DNA from: Pseudogemmobacter sp044142105
GTDB taxonomy: Bacteria > Pseudomonadota > Alphaproteobacteria > Rhodobacterales > Rhodobacteraceae
DNA length: 64,000 nt
Assembly (NCBI RefSeq): GCF_044142105.1
Contig: NZ_JBGTYM010000003.1
Coordinates: forward strand, 124,001-188,000
Reading direction: 5' to 3'
Made by a program: the position numbers and the translations under genes. Every line of letters starts with the position of its first letter. Position 1 is the first letter of the stretch. The notes beneath the pieces are model-generated. The model did not search any database. It had not been told where the DNA came from and worked only from the letters and a program-made list of their open reading frames with translations. Positions 51,017 through 59,782 of this stretch are shown here, one piece after another.

Positions 51017-52183
51017 ATGCGGATCAAGACGGTTCAGGCGTGGTGGGTGCAGATTCCGATCGAGGAATCCCGCCAGCACGTCAGCGATTTCGGGCGGCTT
51101 CGCACCTTTGATGCAGCCATCCTGCGGATCGAGACCGAGGATGGTGTGGTCGGCTGGGGGGAAGGCAAGAACGCGGCGGGCAGCGCGGGGCAATATGCGG
51201 CGCTGGTCCATCTTCTGAACCATGAATTCGGTCCCCGGCTGATCGGCCGGGATGCCAGCCAGATCACCGCCATCTGGGAGGATTTGTACAACGGCAGCCG
51301 TGCCTCGGCCGCGGCGGCGCGCGGGCATGCCCTGCCGGAACTGGCGCGGCGCGGGCTGACCGTCGCGGCGATCAGCGCCATCGACATTGCTCTGTGGGAC
51401 ATTCGCGGCAAGGCGCTGGATCAGCCGGTCTGGGCGCTTCTGGGCGGACGGTCGGCTCCGCGTCTGCCAGCCTATGCCTCGGGCGGGTGGGCGGATTCAG
51501 CCGGGATCGGCGCGCAGCTGCAATCCTATGTCGAGGCGGGCGGCTTTCGCGCGGTGAAGATGCGGGTGGGGTCGATGGACGACCGTCCGCAGGTTTCGGC
51601 CCAGCGGGTGCGGGCGGCGCGCAAGGCGCTGGGGCCGGATGTGGAGCTGATGGTCGACGCCCATGGCACCTATACCGTTGCCGAGGCCAAGCGCTTTGCC
51701 GCTTTGGTCGAGGATTGCGACCTGGCCTGGTTCGAAGAGCCGGTCACAGCCGACGACCACAGGGGGCTGGCCGAGTTTCGCGCCGCGACCATGATCCCGA
51801 TCGCAACAGGCGAATCCGAATGCAGCCGCTTCGACTTTGCCTCGCTGATCAGCCATCGTGCCGCCGACATCCTGCAGCCCGATCCCGCCTTCTGCGGCGG
51901 CATCACCGAGGCGATGCGGATCGCGGCGCTTGCCTCCTCGTTCAACCTGCGGCTTGCCCCGCATCTCTGGGCCGGGGCGCCCTGTTTCTTTGCCGGGCTG
52001 CATGTTCTGGCCGCCGCCCCGTCCGGATACATCGTCGAGTTTTCGCTGGGGGCCAATCCGATGATCCACAGCCTGTCGCGCGTTCCCGTCACCGTGCAGG
52101 ACGGGATGATCGCCGTGCCCGATGCCCCCGGTCTGGGGCTCGACATGGACACGGACGTGATCGCGCGCTACGCCAGACAGTGA
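51017..52183 (+). CDS. mandelate racemase/muconate lactonizing enzyme family protein (sugar-acid dehydratase-like)
   Basis: 388-residue enolase-superfamily enzyme. N-terminal capping domain, then ISAIDIALWDIRGKALDQPVWALLGG, the catalytic Lys region VKMRVG, and metal ligands Asp in VDAHGTYT, Glu in WFEEPVTADD and Glu in TGESECSR; LRLAPHLWAG supplies the His of the mandelate racemase/galactonate dehydratase group. Most likely a sugar-acid dehydratase or racemase. Start ATG 51017 gives MRIKTVQAWWV, usual for the family; its ribosome site is weak. Confidence 0.92.
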   Translation: MRIKTVQAWWVQIPIEESRQHVSDFGRLRTFDAAILRIETEDGVVGWGEGKNAAGSAGQYAALVHLLNHEFGPRLIGRDASQITAIWEDLYNGSRASAAAARGHALPELARRGLTVAAISAIDIALWDIRGKALDQPVWALLGGRSAPRLPAYASGGWADSAGIGAQLQSYVEAGGFRAVKMRVGSMDDRPQVSAQRVRAARKALGPDVELMVDAHGTYTVAEAKRFAALVEDCDLAWFEEPVTADDHRGLAEFRAATMIPIATGESECSRFDFASLISHRAADILQPDPAFCGGITEAMRIAALASSFNLRLAPHLWAGAPCFFAGLHVLAAAPSGYIVEFSLGANPMIHSLSRVPVTVQDGMIAVPDAPGLGLDMDTDVIARYARQ

Positions 52184-52200
52184 TCCAGCGGGAGCCAGCC

Positions 52201-52890
52201 ATGCAACAGGAAGAGTTCCTGCCCACCCTAGCCGCCTATCTGATGGACGCCGCCCGCGCGAATGATGGCAAGGCCCCGTCCGAGCGCGATCTGGCCGAAC
52301 ATTTCTCGATCAGCCGCGGCCAGGTGCGCGAGGCGCTGGCGATCCTGGAAGCGATGCAGGTCATCGAACGGCGCGCGAAGTCCGGCATCTATGTCAATGG
52401 TGGATCGGGCGGGATCGAGGCGATGTCCTTCTTCGCCCGCTTTGGCCTGCCGCTGGAAAACCGCCAGATCTTCGAAGCGGTCGAGGTCCGCAAGATTCAC
52501 GAGATCAAGGCCGCCGAACTGGCCGCGTCGCGCGCGACCGACGAGAACTTTGCCCGCCTGCGCGAGATCCTGAAGCTTTCGGAAGAGCGCCTTCAGGCCG
52601 GCGAGGGGCTTGACCAGCTGGACCAGGACTTTCACCTGGAAATCGTCCGCGCGACACAGAACACGATCTTCCTGAACATCTGCACGTCCTTCTACGCACT
52701 CAGCCACAACCGGCTGAAGCTTTACTTCCGCAGCCCCGAGCGCAACCGCCGCTCGCATGAAGAGCATGTCCAGATCTTCGAGGCGCTGCAGCGCCGCGAT
52801 TCCGCGCTGTCCTCGGCGCTCATGGTGTCGCATCTGCGCGGCGCGATGAGCTATTGGAGCGAGCTGCTCGAGCCAGCCGCCGAGGGGTGA
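52201..52890 (+). CDS. GntR-family transcriptional regulator, FCD type (2)
   Basis: 229 residues. Winged helix at residues ~8-75 (APSERDLAEHFSISRGQVREALAILEAMQVIERR type sequence), FCD domain from about 90, with LDQDFHLEIVRATQN and HEEHVQIFEALQRRD holding the metal/effector residues. ATG 52201 follows GGGAGCC, 17 bases past the dehydratase stop. It is the only GntR protein of the sugar locus, and TGGT-N3-ACCA sites occur at the locus promoters, so it is the likely binder of those sites. Confidence 0.92.
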   Translation: MQQEEFLPTLAAYLMDAARANDGKAPSERDLAEHFSISRGQVREALAILEAMQVIERRAKSGIYVNGGSGGIEAMSFFARFGLPLENRQIFEAVEVRKIHEIKAAELAASRATDENFARLREILKLSEERLQAGEGLDQLDQDFHLEIVRATQNTIFLNICTSFYALSHNRLKLYFRSPERNRRSHEEHVQIFEALQRRDSALSSALMVSHLRGAMSYWSELLEPAAEG

Positions 52891-52893
52891 GCG

Positions 52894-53859
52894 GTGATCT
52901 TTTCAACCCATCCGCTTCATCCCGAGGTGACCGCCGACCTTCGGGCGCTTGGCGACTATCGCGTGGCCTCGGCGCCCACGCCACAGGCCATCAGCACGGA
53001 ATCTGCCGGCGCCGCCATCATCGTGGTCCGCGCGCCGATTCCGCCGGGCATCGCCCCGCGCGAGGGCGGGCTGCGTGCGCTGATCCGTCATGGGGCCGGG
53101 CTTGATATGATCCCGGTGGATGAGGCGACGGAGGCCGGGGTGCTTGTCGCCAATGTGCCCGGCGCCAACGCCCTGACGGTGGCCGAACACGCGATCTGGA
53201 CGGCTTTGGCGCTTCTGCGCCGCAACCCGCAAGTGACGCGCGACCTGCAGGCCGGGGGCTGGGCTGCCGGCCGCGCGCATTCCGACCATGGCCGCGAACT
53301 CTCGGGCCGGACACTGGGCATCCTCGGTTTCGGCAATATCGGCCGGACACTCGCCCGCATCGCGCGGCAGGGGTTCGGCATGCCGGTCGTCGTCCACAGC
53401 CGCAGCCCGGTCAGCGACATGGATGTGCAGGTCGTCACGCTGCCCGAGCTGCTGGAGCGGGCCGATGTGCTGGTCCTCTGCGCCCCCCTGACCGACCAGA
53501 CCCGTGGGTTGATCGACGCGGCGGCCCTTGCGCGGATGAAGCCGGGCTCGGTCCTGGTCAATGTCGCCCGCGGCCCCCTGGTCGTCGAAGAGTCGCTCAT
53601 CCGCGCCTTGGCCTCGGGCCATCTGGGCGGTGCCGCACTGGACGTTTTCGACACCCAACCCTTGCCCGCGGACCACCCGCTTCTGAAGCTGCCCAATGTG
53701 ATCCTGACGCCGCATATGGCGGGGATCACCGTGGAAAGCATGCTGCGCATGGGGCAGGGGGTCGTGGCCGAAGCGCGCCGGATCATGGCGGGCGAGCTGC
53801 CGCTGAACCTGGTGAACCCCGAGGTCGTGTCGACCTACCGCGCGCGGTTTCCGGCCTGA
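52894..53859 (+). CDS. D-2-hydroxyacid dehydrogenase (phosphoglycerate-dehydrogenase-like)
   Basis: 321 residues. NAD-binding LGILGFGNIGRTLARIA (GxGxxG), catalytic Arg in VNVARGPLVVEESL, Glu in ALDVFDTQPLP (here Asp-Val-Phe-Asp with acidic residues in the usual loop), and His in LTPHMAGITVESM. Reduces a 2-oxo acid to a D-2-hydroxy acid or the reverse. GTG 52894 lies 4 bases past the GntR stop, with GAGGGG overlapping that stop. Last of the plus-strand sugar genes; converges on the ABC importer operon. Confidence 0.92.
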   Translation: MIFSTHPLHPEVTADLRALGDYRVASAPTPQAISTESAGAAIIVVRAPIPPGIAPREGGLRALIRHGAGLDMIPVDEATEAGVLVANVPGANALTVAEHAIWTALALLRRNPQVTRDLQAGGWAAGRAHSDHGRELSGRTLGILGFGNIGRTLARIARQGFGMPVVVHSRSPVSDMDVQVVTLPELLERADVLVLCAPLTDQTRGLIDAAALARMKPGSVLVNVARGPLVVEESLIRALASGHLGGAALDVFDTQPLPADHPLLKLPNVILTPHMAGITVESMLRMGQGVVAEARRIMAGELPLNLVNPEVVSTYRARFPA

Positions 53860-53884
53860 TCCGCCTGGAATGGCCGGGATCCTA

Positions 53885-54946
53885 TCATCCCAGCGCGAGG
53901 TTTGCGCCGCTTTCCACATCGAAGGTGACCACGCGGTCGGCTTTCCAGCCGAAACGCACCACCTCGTCGCGCTGCACCTGTGTGCCCGCGGGGACGGTCA
54001 CATGCAGCCGCGTCTCGCCCATATCCATCACCAGGATCTTGACCACGCCCTGATCCTCAATGTCGAAGATCCGCGCCTCGCCGGGCGCGCCGGGGGCCAG
54101 CACCACATTCTCCGGCCGCACGCCGAAGGTCACAGCACCACTGCCGGCCGTATTGGCCGCAATCGGCAGGGTGAAGCCGCCGATCTCGGCCATGCCCCCG
54201 GCCAGCCGGCCATTGATCAAGTTCATCGGCGGCGAGCCGACCGAGCGGGCGACGAAGGTGTTTAGCGGGCGTTCGTAGATGTCGGCGGGCGTGCCCACCT
54301 GCACCAGCCGCCCCTGCCGCAACACGCCGATCTTGTCGCCCATCGACATGGCTTCCACCTGGTCATGGGTCACGAAGAGGAAGGTGGCGCCAAGATCGCT
54401 GTGCAGCTTCTTCAGCTCGACCCGCAGGCTTTCGCGCAGCTTGGCGTCCAGCGCCGACAGGGGTTCGTCCATCAGGAAGACCGAAGGCTGGCGCACGATG
54501 GCGCGGCCGATCGACACGCGCTGCATCTCGCCCCCCGAGAGGCGTTCGACCTTACGGTCGAGAAGATGGGTGATCTGCAGCGTCTTCGCCGCCCGTTCGA
54601 CGCGCCCGGCAATCTCGCTTTCGGTGAATTTCCGGCCCGGCGCGCGCAGCGGGAATTCGAGGTTCCCGCGCACGGTCAGGCGCGGGTAGAGCGAATATTG
54701 CTGCAGCACCAGCGCCACGTCGCGTTCGGCTGCGGTCATGTCGCCGACATCGCGGCCGCCGATGCTGACCGCGCCGCTGTCGGGCTTTTCCAGCCCCGCA
54801 ATCATGCGCAATGTTGTGGTCTTGCCGGCGCCCGTCCGGCCCAGAAGCACGAAGAATTCGCCGTTCTCCACCACCAGGCTCAGGTCGCGCAGCGCGCGCG
54901 AGGCGCCGTAGCTCTTGTTGATCCCGCTCAGCTCGATCCGCGCCAT
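53885..54946 (-). CDS. ABC sugar importer ATP-binding protein, UgpC/MalK type (1)
   Basis: 353-residue ATPase. Walker A LGRTGAGKTTT (Arg replaces the usual Ser or Pro), signature LSGGEMQRVSIGRAI, Walker B VFLMDEPLSALD, switch His in FVTHDQVEAMSMGD, and a C-terminal TOBE domain (VTFGVRPENVVLAPGAPGEARIF). Start overlaps the previous gene's stop by one base. Last gene of the operon. Two different MalK-like ATPases suggests they work as a heterodimer, as in GlpST. Confidence 0.93.
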   Translation of the reverse strand: MARIELSGINKSYGASRALRDLSLVVENGEFFVLLGRTGAGKTTTLRMIAGLEKPDSGAVSIGGRDVGDMTAAERDVALVLQQYSLYPRLTVRGNLEFPLRAPGRKFTESEIAGRVERAAKTLQITHLLDRKVERLSGGEMQRVSIGRAIVRQPSVFLMDEPLSALDAKLRESLRVELKKLHSDLGATFLFVTHDQVEAMSMGDKIGVLRQGRLVQVGTPADIYERPLNTFVARSVGSPPMNLINGRLAGGMAEIGGFTLPIAANTAGSGAVTFGVRPENVVLAPGAPGEARIFDIEDQGVVKILVMDMGETRLHVTVPAGTQVQRDEVVRFGWKADRVVTFDVESGANLALG

Positions 54947-56037
54947 CAGGCAGTCCTCCGCAGCGCCATTCCGGATTCCCCGTCGAAGAAATGCGCCCGC
55001 TCGGGGTCGATGCCCACCCAGACGCGCTGTCCGTCGCGGACGAAGCCCGGCTCGACGCGGGCGCGCAGCGTGGCATCGCCGAGCCGCACGTCGACGATCT
55101 CGTGCGAGCCAAGGGGTTCGATGTTGGTGGTCTCGGTCTCGACGAAGCCGCCCTCGGGCCCGTGGCGCAACAGGACCGCCTCGGGCCGGATCCCCAGCTT
55201 GACCGCACGCTGGCCGGGCAGGTGGCCGACATGGCCGCCCGCGACCGGCAGGCCCACGCCCCGGCCGAAGGACAGCACCGCCGCCCCCGCGCCGCCTTCG
55301 ATCGCCACGTCCGAGACGTTCATCACCGGGCTGCCGACGAATTGCGCGACGAACAGGTTCGCGGGCCGGTTGTAGACCGCTTCCGGCGCGCCAACCTGCT
55401 GGAGCAGGCCCGCGTGCATGACGACGATCCGGTCGGCCAGGCTCATCGCTTCGATCTGGTCATGCGTCACATAGACAGAGGTCGACCCGCGCGAGATGTG
55501 CAGGCGCTTGATCTCGGCCCGCATCTGTTCGCGCAGCTTCGCGTCCAATGCACCGATGGGTTCGTCCATCAACAGCGCCTTCGGCCGCCGCACCAGGGCG
55601 CGTCCGATCGCCACCCGCTGCATGTCGCCGCCCGACAGGGCCGAGGGCTTGCGGTTCAGGAACCGCTCGATGCCCAGCACCTTGGCCACCTCGGTCACGG
55701 CGGCGTCGAGTTCGGTGGCGCTCATCCGCACGGCGCGCAGGGGGAAGGCGATGTTTTCCCGCACCGTCATGTGCGGATAAAGCGAGAAGGATTGGAAGAC
55801 GAAGGCGATGTCCCGGTCCGCGGCGCGCAGGTCCTGCACCTCTTTTCCGTCTATGGAAATCGTGCCCGACGACACCGTCTCGAGCCCCGCGATGGCGCGC
55901 AGCGTGGTGGTCTTGCCGCAGCCCGACTGGCCCAGCATGACGACGAATTCGCCATCCTCGATGGTCAGGTTCACATCCTTCAGCACCTGCACGGCGCCGA
56001 AGAACTTCTGGATGTTTTTCAGCTCGATCCGTGCCAT
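54946..56037 (-). CDS. ABC sugar importer ATP-binding protein, UgpC/MalK type (2)
   Basis: 363-residue ATPase. Walker A LGQSGCGKTTTLRAIAGLE, signature LSGGDMQRVAIGRALVRRP, Walker B ALLMDEPIGALD (Ile for the common Leu), switch His in YVTHDQIEAMSLAD, and TOBE region VKLGIRPEAVLLRHGPEGGF. ATG 56037 overlaps the stop of the small membrane-protein gene by one base; a longer open frame upstream is only the shifted sequence of that gene. Overlaps its partner by one base too. Confidence 0.93.
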   Translation of the reverse strand: MARIELKNIQKFFGAVQVLKDVNLTIEDGEFVVMLGQSGCGKTTTLRAIAGLETVSSGTISIDGKEVQDLRAADRDIAFVFQSFSLYPHMTVRENIAFPLRAVRMSATELDAAVTEVAKVLGIERFLNRKPSALSGGDMQRVAIGRALVRRPKALLMDEPIGALDAKLREQMRAEIKRLHISRGSTSVYVTHDQIEAMSLADRIVVMHAGLLQQVGAPEAVYNRPANLFVAQFVGSPVMNVSDVAIEGGAGAAVLSFGRGVGLPVAGGHVGHLPGQRAVKLGIRPEAVLLRHGPEGGFVETETTNIEPLGSHEIVDVRLGDATLRARVEPGFVRDGQRVWVGIDPERAHFFDGESGMALRRTA

Positions 56038-56249
56038 CAGACCAGTTCTTCCTCTTCTTCCTCTTCGGCCTCGGGCTCGGGCGGGACATGCGACGTGATC
56101 AGGAAGGCGACCAGCCCGATCAGGATGATGGTCAGCCCGTATCGGTGCAGCACCTCGATCCAGGGCTGGCACAGGAAGATCACCCCCAGGATCATCGTCC
56201 ATTGCGCCGCCGGTTCGTAATATTTGGCGTTCATCTGGCGGAAGGTCAT
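56037..56249 (-). CDS. small membrane protein with poly-Glu tail
   Basis: 70 residues: a short N-terminal stretch (MTFRQMNAKYYEPAAQ), two hydrophobic helices (TMILGVIFLCQPWIEVL, ~18-34; YGLTIILIGLVAFLI, ~37-51) and a C-terminal tail PPEPEAEEEEEEELV with 10 Glu in the last 15 residues. Overlaps the permease by 4 bases and the ATPase by 1, so it is translated as part of the importer operon. No family recognised; small membrane proteins at this position also occur in the glycerol importer glpSTPQV locus. Possibly an accessory subunit. Confidence 0.75.
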   Translation of the reverse strand: MTFRQMNAKYYEPAAQWTMILGVIFLCQPWIEVLHRYGLTIILIGLVAFLITSHVPPEPEAEEEEEEELV

Positions 56250-57208
56250 TTGCGGATCGCCCCGAAGCTCATGCCGCGCAGAAGGTGGTTGCGCAGAAGG
56301 AAGGTGAAGATGGCCACCGGCACCAGGAACAGGAAGGCGCCCGAGGCGATGACCGTCCAGTCCGACAGGCCCGAGCCGACCTGGCTGGGGATGTAGGGCG
56401 GGGCGGTCTGCGCATTGCGCGAGGTCATCATCAGCGCGAAGGCATATTCGTTCCAGGCGGTGATGAAGCAGAATACGGCGGTTGCGGCGATGCCGGTCAG
56501 GGCTTCGGGCAGCACGATCTTGCGGAAGGCCTGCAGGCGCGTATAGCCGTCGACCAGCGCCGCCTCTTCATATTCGCGCGGGATTTCGTCGATGAAGCCC
56601 TTCATGATCCAGACCGCGAAGGACAGGTTGAAGGCGGTGTAAAGGATGATCAGGCCGACATGCGTGTCATAGAGCCCCACCGCCCGGTACATCAGGAACA
56701 TCGGGATCGCGACGACAATGGGCGGCAGCATCCGCGTACTGAGGATGAAGAACAGCCAGTCCTGTTCCCCCGGCACCCGGAAGCGTGAGAAGCCATAGGC
56801 CGTCACCGTCCCCATCGACACCGCAAGGAGCGTCGAGATGATCGAGACGATCAGCGAGTTCAGGTAGCGGCTGCCGTAGCCCGAGGACGTCACCTCGCCG
56901 GTCTTCTTGTTGCGCACCACGCTTTCGCCGCCGTCGTAGATCAGCTTTTCCCACCAGGGCGCGGCGTCGTAGGTCGCCTCGTCCACCGGCTCGCGCAGCT
57001 GGCTGCGCTTGGTGAACAGCTTGGCAAAGGGCGACAGCGTCGGTTCGAAGAACACGGTCGGCGGCGCCGTCGTCGCCAGGTTGCGCGGCTTGAAGGCCGT
57101 GGCCCCGATCCAGAAGATCGGCGTCAGCATGATGACCAGGGCCACCAGCACGGCAATCACGGCGGCACGGTTGAAGATCACTTCGCCTTTTGTCTTGACC
57201 TCGGCCAT
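56246..57208 (-). CDS. ABC sugar importer permease, MalG type
   Basis: 320-residue permease with six membrane segments (first at ~13-33, AAVIAVLVALVIMLTPIFWIG). The EAA coupling loop is EYEEAALVDGYTRLQAFRKIVLP. A long periplasmic insert (residues ~55-110, including GGESVVRNKKTGEVTSSGYG) separates helix 1 from helix 2. C-terminal LLRNHLLRGMSFGAIRK is typical (RGMTxGAVK). Starts one base after the MalF-type stop. Confidence 0.94.
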   Translation of the reverse strand: MAEVKTKGEVIFNRAAVIAVLVALVIMLTPIFWIGATAFKPRNLATTAPPTVFFEPTLSPFAKLFTKRSQLREPVDEATYDAAPWWEKLIYDGGESVVRNKKTGEVTSSGYGSRYLNSLIVSIISTLLAVSMGTVTAYGFSRFRVPGEQDWLFFILSTRMLPPIVVAIPMFLMYRAVGLYDTHVGLIILYTAFNLSFAVWIMKGFIDEIPREYEEAALVDGYTRLQAFRKIVLPEALTGIAATAVFCFITAWNEYAFALMMTSRNAQTAPPYIPSQVGSGLSDWTVIASGAFLFLVPVAIFTFLLRNHLLRGMSFGAIRK

Positions 57209-57209
57209 C

Positions 57210-58112
57210 TCAGCGCGCCTTCGCCTTGTTCAGGTATTTCACATAGATGTTGGTGATCGCGACCACGACGATCAGCACGATGTAGGCAAAGGCCGAGGAC
57301 ATGCCGGTCTGCCATTCGAGGAAGGCCATCTTGTACAGCCGGATCGCGATCAGCTCGGTCGTGGGCTGGGTCGACAGGATGTAGGCGTGGTCGAAGGTCT
57401 TGAACGCCTCCATCGTGCGGAAGATGATCGCGATCATAAGGATCGGCGCGACCAGGGGCAGGGTGATGCGGAAGAAGGTGTAGAACGGCCCCGCCCGGTC
57501 GATCTCGGCCGCCTCGTAGAGGTGCTTCGGCACGGCTGACAGGCCGGCAAGGGACAAGAGCATCACGAAGGGCGACCACATCCAGATGTCGACGATCGCG
57601 ACGGCCCAGAGCGCCATCTGCGGGTCGGCCAGCCATTCGAATTTTCCAAGGCCCAGGAAGTAGTTGATGATCCCGAAGGACGGGTCATAGAGCAGCTTCC
57701 AGAACAGGCCCACCACGGCTGGCGACATCATCATCGGCAGCAGCAGAAGCGTGGTGATCAGCCCCTTCAGCGGGATCGGCCGGTTCAGGAGCATGGCCAG
57801 GCCAAAGCCCACCAGCACCTGCCCGGTGACCGAGATCACCACGTATTTCGCGGTGATGGTGAAGTTGCGCCAGATGTTCGGGTCGCTCAGCAGCTCGCGG
57901 AAATTGCGCAGGCCGATCCAGTTCGCCGGGGCCGAGGTGGAGGCCCGATAGTCGGTGAATGCCGTATACAGCGAATAGATCAACGGGAAGACGTTGAAAA
58001 TGATCAGGAATGCGATCGTGGGAATGATGAAAAGGTTGCGGATCGAAAGGTCGGACAGCCCGCGCGCCGCCGCGCGCGTATCAGGCTCCAGCCGGGTCAT
58101 CACATCTGCCAC
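57210..58112 (-). CDS. ABC sugar importer permease, MalF type
   Basis: 300-residue permease, six membrane segments; first helix FIIPTIAFLIIFNVFPLIYSLYTAF-like region at ~29-52. Family motifs NWIGLRNFRELLSDPNIW and the coupling loop LYEAAEIDRAGPFYTFFRITLP. Partner of the MalG-type permease in the pore. It lies 69 bases downstream of the binding-protein gene, within which expression may be attenuated. Confidence 0.94.
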   Translation of the reverse strand: MADVMTRLEPDTRAAARGLSDLSIRNLFIIPTIAFLIIFNVFPLIYSLYTAFTDYRASTSAPANWIGLRNFRELLSDPNIWRNFTITAKYVVISVTGQVLVGFGLAMLLNRPIPLKGLITTLLLLPMMMSPAVVGLFWKLLYDPSFGIINYFLGLGKFEWLADPQMALWAVAIVDIWMWSPFVMLLSLAGLSAVPKHLYEAAEIDRAGPFYTFFRITLPLVAPILMIAIIFRTMEAFKTFDHAYILSTQPTTELIAIRLYKMAFLEWQTGMSSAFAYIVLIVVVAITNIYVKYLNKAKAR

Positions 58113-58181
58113 GGTGCGTCATCCTGCGTGGGGGGAAAGCGATGGGCGCCAAGCGACGCCCATCGCAACCAGGTTGGGTGA

Positions 58182-59492
58182 TTACTTGATCCGGCCGTAC
58201 TTCTTGAACGTCGCTGTCCAGTCGGCTGTCAGCGCGTCGAGCACTTCCTTGGCCGTGCCTTCGCCGCCCACGATATAGGGGTAGATCCGTTCGTTCGCTG
58301 CGGTCAGAAGTTCCGCATATTCCGGCACTGCCCAGAAGTCCTTCACCATGAACATGGTCTGGTAGAAGGCTTCGTTATATGGCGTCGCGTTGCGGAACTC
58401 CGGGCTTTCCAGGACCTTGGCGCTGGCGGTATAGCCGCCAAGCTCGGCCCAACGCTTCTGGGTTTCGTCCTTGATGAACCATTCCAGGAACTTGAACGCC
58501 TCTTCCTGGTTCTTCGAGTAGGAGACGATCGAGATGCCCTGCCCGCCCAGTGCGGCGAACTGGTCGCCGTTGGGGCCCTTGGGGTTCGCGAAGAAGCCGG
58601 TGACTTCGGCGTTCGGGTTGGTCGCGGGGTTCACCAGCGCCGGGAAGAAGGCGAAGTAGTTCATCGACATGGCCGCAAGGCCTTCGGTGATCGCCTGGTT
58701 GTTTTCCACGAAGAAGGTCTTCGACCAGCCGGGCGGGGTAAAGCCGTAGAGTTTGCGGTAGGCCTCCAGGCCCGCGATCGAGGCGTCCGAGTTCAGGATG
58801 CCGTCGACCTGATAGGTCTCATAATCGCCCAGGTTGCCGCCGTAGGAGAACAGGGCATTCTCGACACCCATCACCAGCCCGTCATAGGAGTTGTCGGTGT
58901 AGATCGCGATGCCGTAGCGGTTCTGGTCGGGCCGGTGGAAGAATTCGGCAATATCGATCAGCTGCGCCCAGGTTTCCGGCACGGCCAGATCATAGCCGTA
59001 CTTCTCCTTGAACGCGGCCATTTCTGCCGGGTCCTCGAACCAGTCCTTGCGATAGGACCAGCCGACCGCGTCGCCTTCGGCCGGGACGGCCCAGTACTTG
59101 CCCGAGTTGCCGGGATATTCGGCATAGTACTTGACCGTGGCCGGAGCCATGACCTCGCCCAGCTTGTGGGCATTGAAGAAATCGGTCAGGTCCACATAGT
59201 GGCCCGCCTCCGACGCCGCGCCCAGCCACTGGCTGTCGCCGACGATCATGTCATAGGCGCTGCCCTTGGCATTGAATTCGGTAAAGGCCTTGGTCTGGAA
59301 ATCCTGCCAGGGCGTGGTTTCGACGGTGACGACGACGCCGGTCTCGGCCTCGTATTCGTTCACCAGTTCCTGCAGGTAATTGGCCGGGTCCCATTCGGCC
59401 CAGAAGATGGTCAGCTCTTGCGATGACGCCGCCGGAGCGGAGAGCGCGATCGCCGCAACCCCTGCCAGCAGACGGTAGAATGATCCGTGCAT
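58182..59492 (-). CDS. ABC sugar importer substrate-binding protein, family 1
   Basis: 436-residue periplasmic receptor. Signal peptide MHGSFYRLLAGVAAIALSAPAASSQ (cleavage near residue 24), then ELTIFWAEWDPANYLQELVNEYE, VTVETTPWQDFQTKAFTEF, a WAVPAEGDAVGWSYRKDWF hinge region and QEEAFKFLEWFIKDETQKRWAELGG near the C-terminus, as in MalE-like proteins. AGGGAGGAAGTC precedes ATG 59492. First gene of the importer operon, with TGGT-N3-ACCA sites at 59550 and 59586. Sugar not identified. Confidence 0.94.
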   Translation of the reverse strand: MHGSFYRLLAGVAAIALSAPAASSQELTIFWAEWDPANYLQELVNEYEAETGVVVTVETTPWQDFQTKAFTEFNAKGSAYDMIVGDSQWLGAASEAGHYVDLTDFFNAHKLGEVMAPATVKYYAEYPGNSGKYWAVPAEGDAVGWSYRKDWFEDPAEMAAFKEKYGYDLAVPETWAQLIDIAEFFHRPDQNRYGIAIYTDNSYDGLVMGVENALFSYGGNLGDYETYQVDGILNSDASIAGLEAYRKLYGFTPPGWSKTFFVENNQAITEGLAAMSMNYFAFFPALVNPATNPNAEVTGFFANPKGPNGDQFAALGGQGISIVSYSKNQEEAFKFLEWFIKDETQKRWAELGGYTASAKVLESPEFRNATPYNEAFYQTMFMVKDFWAVPEYAELLTAANERIYPYIVGGEGTAKEVLDALTADWTATFKKYGRIK

Positions 59493-59549
59493 GTGACTTC
59501 CTCCCGTTTATCATTATCAGGCGACGCGAGCCCGGCTTGCCGGGTCCCC

Positions 59550-59560
59550 TGGTGCCACCA
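59550..59560. promoter_or_regulatory. TGGTGCCACCA, GntR/FCD-type operator candidate
   Basis: Exact TGGT-N3-ACCA 58 bp upstream of the importer binding-protein start. It is 36 bp from the next copy (59586), which places both near the presumed promoter of the importer operon. Confidence 0.6.
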
Positions 59561-59585
59561 TTCGTCCCCTCCAAGACTCCAGAAT

Positions 59586-59596
59586 TGGTACTACCA
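59586..59596. promoter_or_regulatory. TGGTACTACCA, GntR/FCD-type operator candidate
   Basis: Exact TGGT-N3-ACCA, in the wider sequence AATTGGTACTACCAGTT, close to the LldR-type operator form. It lies 94 bp upstream of the importer binding-protein start. Confidence 0.65.
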
Positions 59597-59762
59597 GTTG
59601 TGGCGGGCTGTCAATCATCCATTCGAATCCGCCCCCCGCAACCTGCGCACGAAAATGCTGCATCTGCACAAGTATATCAGCCACAAGTCCGCGAAATACT
59701 TACGAAACGGGCAGAGGCGCGGCCCTGCCGCGCCCGTGCGCGTCGGACTGAGTTCGAAATTC

Positions 59763-59773
59763 TGGCCGGACCA
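59763..59773. promoter_or_regulatory. TGGCCGGACCA within a 19-bp inverted repeat
   Basis: Core of the perfect dyad ATTCTGG-N5-CCAGAAT (59759-59777). It has the same 17-bp geometry as TTCTGGT-N3-ACCAGAA with one T to C change. It lies 10 bases past the TetR stop and 267 bp upstream of the importer; it may be a distal site. Confidence 0.5.
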
Positions 59774-59782
59774 GAATCGGAT

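Noticed and set aside
53876..53891. GGGAT-N6-ATCCC hairpin as terminator between the converging dehydrogenase and ATPase genes
   Set aside because: Only 5 bp of stem, no T-tract, and it overlaps the ATPase stop codon.
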